From Acidimicrobiaceae bacterium (GTDB lineage Bacteria > Actinomycetota > Acidimicrobiia > Acidimicrobiales > JAUTXP01), in NCBI GenBank assembly GCA_030837965.1, contig JAUTXP010000006.1, positions 1 through 40,364 on the forward strand: 40,364 bases of DNA. Direction: 5' to 3'. Position numbers and translations under genes: made by a program. The notes beneath the pieces were generated by a model. It ran no database searches. It saw nothing but the letters and a program-made list of their open reading frames with translations, and had not been told where the DNA came from. Of this stretch, positions 38,558-40,364 are shown piece by piece; the stretch's first letter is position 1, and every line of letters begins with the position of its first letter.

Positions 38558-39426
38558 TGCCCGCCGACCGCCCCAATGCAGTGCGGACCTTCGGACTCCT
38601 GGCCGGTGGTGTTGGTGCCGATGGGGGGGCCGGGAATCACCATCTTGGTGTCGACGACCACCGAGCCACCGTCGACGCTCACGACGAAGCGGTCGAGGCC
38701 CCGGGGTGCGGGACCGCCCTTCTTCTCGCCCACCCGGTTGTATTGCGAGCCGTGGCAGGGGCACTCGAACCACTGCGACGTCTTGCACCACGGCACCCGG
38801 CAGCCGAGGTGGACGCACTTCTGGTAGAGCGCGACGAAGCCCTGGTCGTAGCCCTCGACGACGGCGGCGTAGGAGCCGACCTTCTTGGCCGCGGCCACGC
38901 TCTCCTTGGGGTACTGCTGGATGTAGAACCGGCCCGCGCCCACGTAGAAGGGCTCCTTCTTGGTGGTGATGGCATCGACGACCTCGTCGACCTTGCCCGC
39001 CCGGATCTTGGCGCCGAAGCCCCCTGACAGCGCGGGCCAGAGCATGGCCACCATGCCCGCGCCGAACCCGGAGATGGCGAGCACCATGGTGGTGACGATC
39101 CCCCGGTTGAGGACCTGGCGGCGGGTGACGCCGAGGCTCTCCTCGTCGGGCGGCAGGGCCGGGGGCGGGGGCGGGGCGGAGACGTCGGGGGCACCCTTGC
39201 CGGCCCGCTCGAGGGCGACGAGGCGCTCCAGCTCCCGCCCGGTCTTGGGCGCGGCGCCGACGGGCACCGGCAGGTGGTCGGGGTCGGCGTCGACCGCGGA
39301 GTCGTCGGGACCCGTGTCCTTCAGGGCGCGGGCGGTGTCCCGCCGGCGGGCGGTGGCGTAGAGGAAGGCCGCCATCATGACGGCGAGGGCGGCCAGGACG
39401 ACGAGGAGGATGGTGGCGTTTTCCAA
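38554..39426 (-). CDS. qcrA: Rieske iron-sulfur protein
   Basis: The 290-residue protein has the Rieske fold with box 1 CVHLGC (C204, H206, C209) and box 2 CPCHGSQY (C222, C224, H225). Ligands are C204, H206, C222 and H225, with the C209-C224 disulfide. It has an N-terminal membrane segment (about 5-23), a Pro-rich linker and a second hydrophobic segment (about 109-132) preceded by TRRQVLNRG, which looks like a Tat-type signal. It passes electrons from quinol to cytochrome c. It lies nine bases after the cytochrome b C-terminal-domain gene. Confidence 0.96.
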   Translation of the reverse strand: MENATILLVVLAALAVMMAAFLYATARRRDTARALKDTGPDDSAVDADPDHLPVPVGAAPKTGRELERLVALERAGKGAPDVSAPPPPPALPPDEESLGVTRRQVLNRGIVTTMVLAISGFGAGMVAMLWPALSGGFGAKIRAGKVDEVVDAITTKKEPFYVGAGRFYIQQYPKESVAAAKKVGSYAAVVEGYDQGFVALYQKCVHLGCRVPWCKTSQWFECPCHGSQYNRVGEKKGGPAPRGLDRFVVSVDGGSVVVDTKMVIPGPPIGTNTTGQESEGPHCIGAVGGH

Positions 39427-39435
39427 CGTGAGCTC

Positions 39436-40188
39436 CTACAGGTCGAAGAAGACGCCGTCACGCCACGGGAACGTGAAGTTGAACCCGGGACCCCGGAAGA
39501 AGCAGCCGATGATGACCAGCACCGCCCAGAACATGAGGAACAACGTCATGATCGAGATGGCGAGCTTGCGGTCCTCGGGATGGTTGCTGGGATTCTTGTC
39601 GGTGTACGGCACCAGCATGAGGCCGAAGATGCCCATGCCCGGGATGGTCACCCCGGCGACCATGGGGTGGAACATGGTGAGCAGTTCCTGCAGGCCCAGG
39701 AAGTACCACGGGGCCTTGGAGGGGTTGGGGGTGAAGTTGAAGTTGGCCCCGGCCAGGAACGGGGCGTTGACCACGGCCGAGAAGACCAGCAGGAAGGCGG
39801 TCATGGCCAGGGAGGCCACGAACTCGCCCACCAGCAGGTGGGGCCACACGTGGACCTTGTCGGTGGGGGTGGCCTTGACGTCCTGGATCGAGCCCGCCTT
39901 GACCACGGTGAGCAGGCGCTGGGTGTGACCTTCGGGGCCTTTGGCCACCGGGGCGGGGGCGGGGGCGGGAGCCACGGCCGCCGCCTGCGGGGGCGCCGCG
40001 GTGGCGGTGGCGGTGGCGGTGGCGGAGCGCTGCAGGAGGTGGGCGGGGATCTTCTCGCCGTCGTCGGCCGCTGCTGCGGGCGCGTCCGCGCCGGAGCCGC
40101 CACCGTCGCCGGCGGGCGCGGGGTCTCCACCCAGGGCGGCCCGGCGCTCGGCGGACCGGCGCAGCAGGTGATCGGGAACGTCACTCAT
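39436..40188 (-). CDS. Cytochrome b C-terminal domain (subunit IV type)
   Basis: The 250-residue protein has an unusual soluble N-terminal region of about 110 residues, then about three membrane helices including KAPWYFLGLQELL (158-170), typical of cytochrome b subunit IV. The conserved Glu of the PEWY motif at the quinol site is not present (PSKAPWY). The N-terminal region contains two copies of a short motif, PDHLLRRS (5-12) and PAHLLQRS (48-55), separated by Ala/Pro/Gly-rich linkers. It follows the separate b6-type gene, so cytochrome b is split. The ATG at 40188 has no close ribosome binding site of its own. Confidence 0.88.
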   Translation of the reverse strand: MSDVPDHLLRRSAERRAALGGDPAPAGDGGGSGADAPAAAADDGEKIPAHLLQRSATATATATAAPPQAAAVAPAPAPAPVAKGPEGHTQRLLTVVKAGSIQDVKATPTDKVHVWPHLLVGEFVASLAMTAFLLVFSAVVNAPFLAGANFNFTPNPSKAPWYFLGLQELLTMFHPMVAGVTIPGMGIFGLMLVPYTDKNPSNHPEDRKLAISIMTLFLMFWAVLVIIGCFFRGPGFNFTFPWRDGVFFDL

Positions 40189-40217
40189 TCTTTGGGCTCA
40201 TGTGCTTGATTACCTCC
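40181..40217 (-). promoter_or_regulatory. Strong ribosome binding site with six-codon frame
   Basis: GGAGG (40217-40213) lies 11 bases before ATG 40201, which opens a six-codon frame (MSPKNE) ending at a TGA that overlaps the first codons of the subunit IV gene. The subunit IV ATG at 40188 is 24 bases from the GGAGG, too far for direct use. Translation of subunit IV may therefore be coupled by termination and re-initiation. The mini-frame may have no other role. Confidence 0.4.
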
Positions 40218-40224
40218 TCAAGGC

Positions 40225-40364
40225 CTACAACGGCCCCGAGATGCCGCCGTCCTTGCGGACACGCCAGAAGTGGATGGCCATGAAGATGACGATGACGAAC
40301 GGGAAGAGCAGCACATGGAGTACGTACCATCGGAGCAGGGTTTCGGTGCTGATCTCCACTCCCC
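40225..40364 (-). CDS. Cytochrome b6-type subunit, 3' part only
   Basis: Only the last 46 codons are inside the window; the 5' part lies beyond 40364. The peptide ends WRVRKDGGISGPL and contains the helix-D haem ligands in YVLHVLLFP and MAIHFW. The two histidines are separated by 14 residues, the spacing typical of b6-type proteins rather than bc1 cytochrome b (13). The stop is TAG at 40227-40225. The GGAGG that follows lies between this gene and subunit IV. Confidence 0.93.
   Translation of the reverse strand, partial: GVEISTETLLRWYVLHVLLFPFVIVIFMAIHFWRVRKDGGISGPL

Overview
The window is GC-rich and almost entirely coding. Nearly every gene is on the minus strand in tightly overlapping operons, with frequent GTG and TTG starts. 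Several genes have a TANNNT-type -10 box only 6-7 bases before the start codon, as in leaderless transcription. Together with the gene content this suggests a respiring actinobacterium, perhaps Acidimicrobiia-like. The taxonomy is inferred and was not tested.

Layout. 1-3.7 kb: tRNA-Tyr, a YajQ-family gene, a secreted M23 peptidase, HtpX and a small HAD phosphatase. 3.7-5.7 kb: acetyl-CoA synthetase (acs). 5.8-17.7 kb: complex I cluster A, transcribed nuoA-B-C-D-H-I-J-K-L-M-N and then a MidA/NDUFAF7-family methyltransferase. Cluster A has no nuoE, nuoF or nuoG. Between nuoD and nuoH, where those genes usually sit, is a 230-bp stretch with tandem repeats and a perfect 20-bp inverted repeat. 17.75-21.4 kb: a divergent homogentisate dioxygenase gene, a ClpP-like protease, an unrecognised 150-residue protein and a DUF1385 membrane protein. 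21.5-36.8 kb: complex I cluster B, a complete 14-gene nuoA-N set. 36.8-40.36 kb: a quinol:cytochrome c oxidoreductase operon (split b6-type cytochrome b, Rieske protein, dihaem cytochrome c and an unrecognised membrane protein), cut by the window end.

How the genes work together. Cluster B should make an NADH:quinone oxidoreductase, with electrons passing NADH to NuoF, NuoE, NuoG, NuoI and NuoB and on to quinone. The neighbouring bc-type complex would re-oxidise the quinol. Cluster A should make an 11-subunit quinone-reducing proton pump without the NADH module, so its electron donor is not given by the sequence.

The most interesting signal links cluster A to MidA. The mitochondrial homologue NDUFAF7 methylates one arginine of the NuoD homologue NDUFS2, in an HRG motif. 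NuoD of cluster A, whose operon ends in midA, has HRG. NuoD of cluster B has HTG. Other points to follow up are a compositional break near 27.2-27.9 kb inside cluster B, an acidic insertion in NuoC of cluster A, competing hairpins upstream of the ClpP-like gene, and an unknown membrane protein between the bc complex and complex I. I saw no CRISPR array, insertion sequence, rRNA or prophage.
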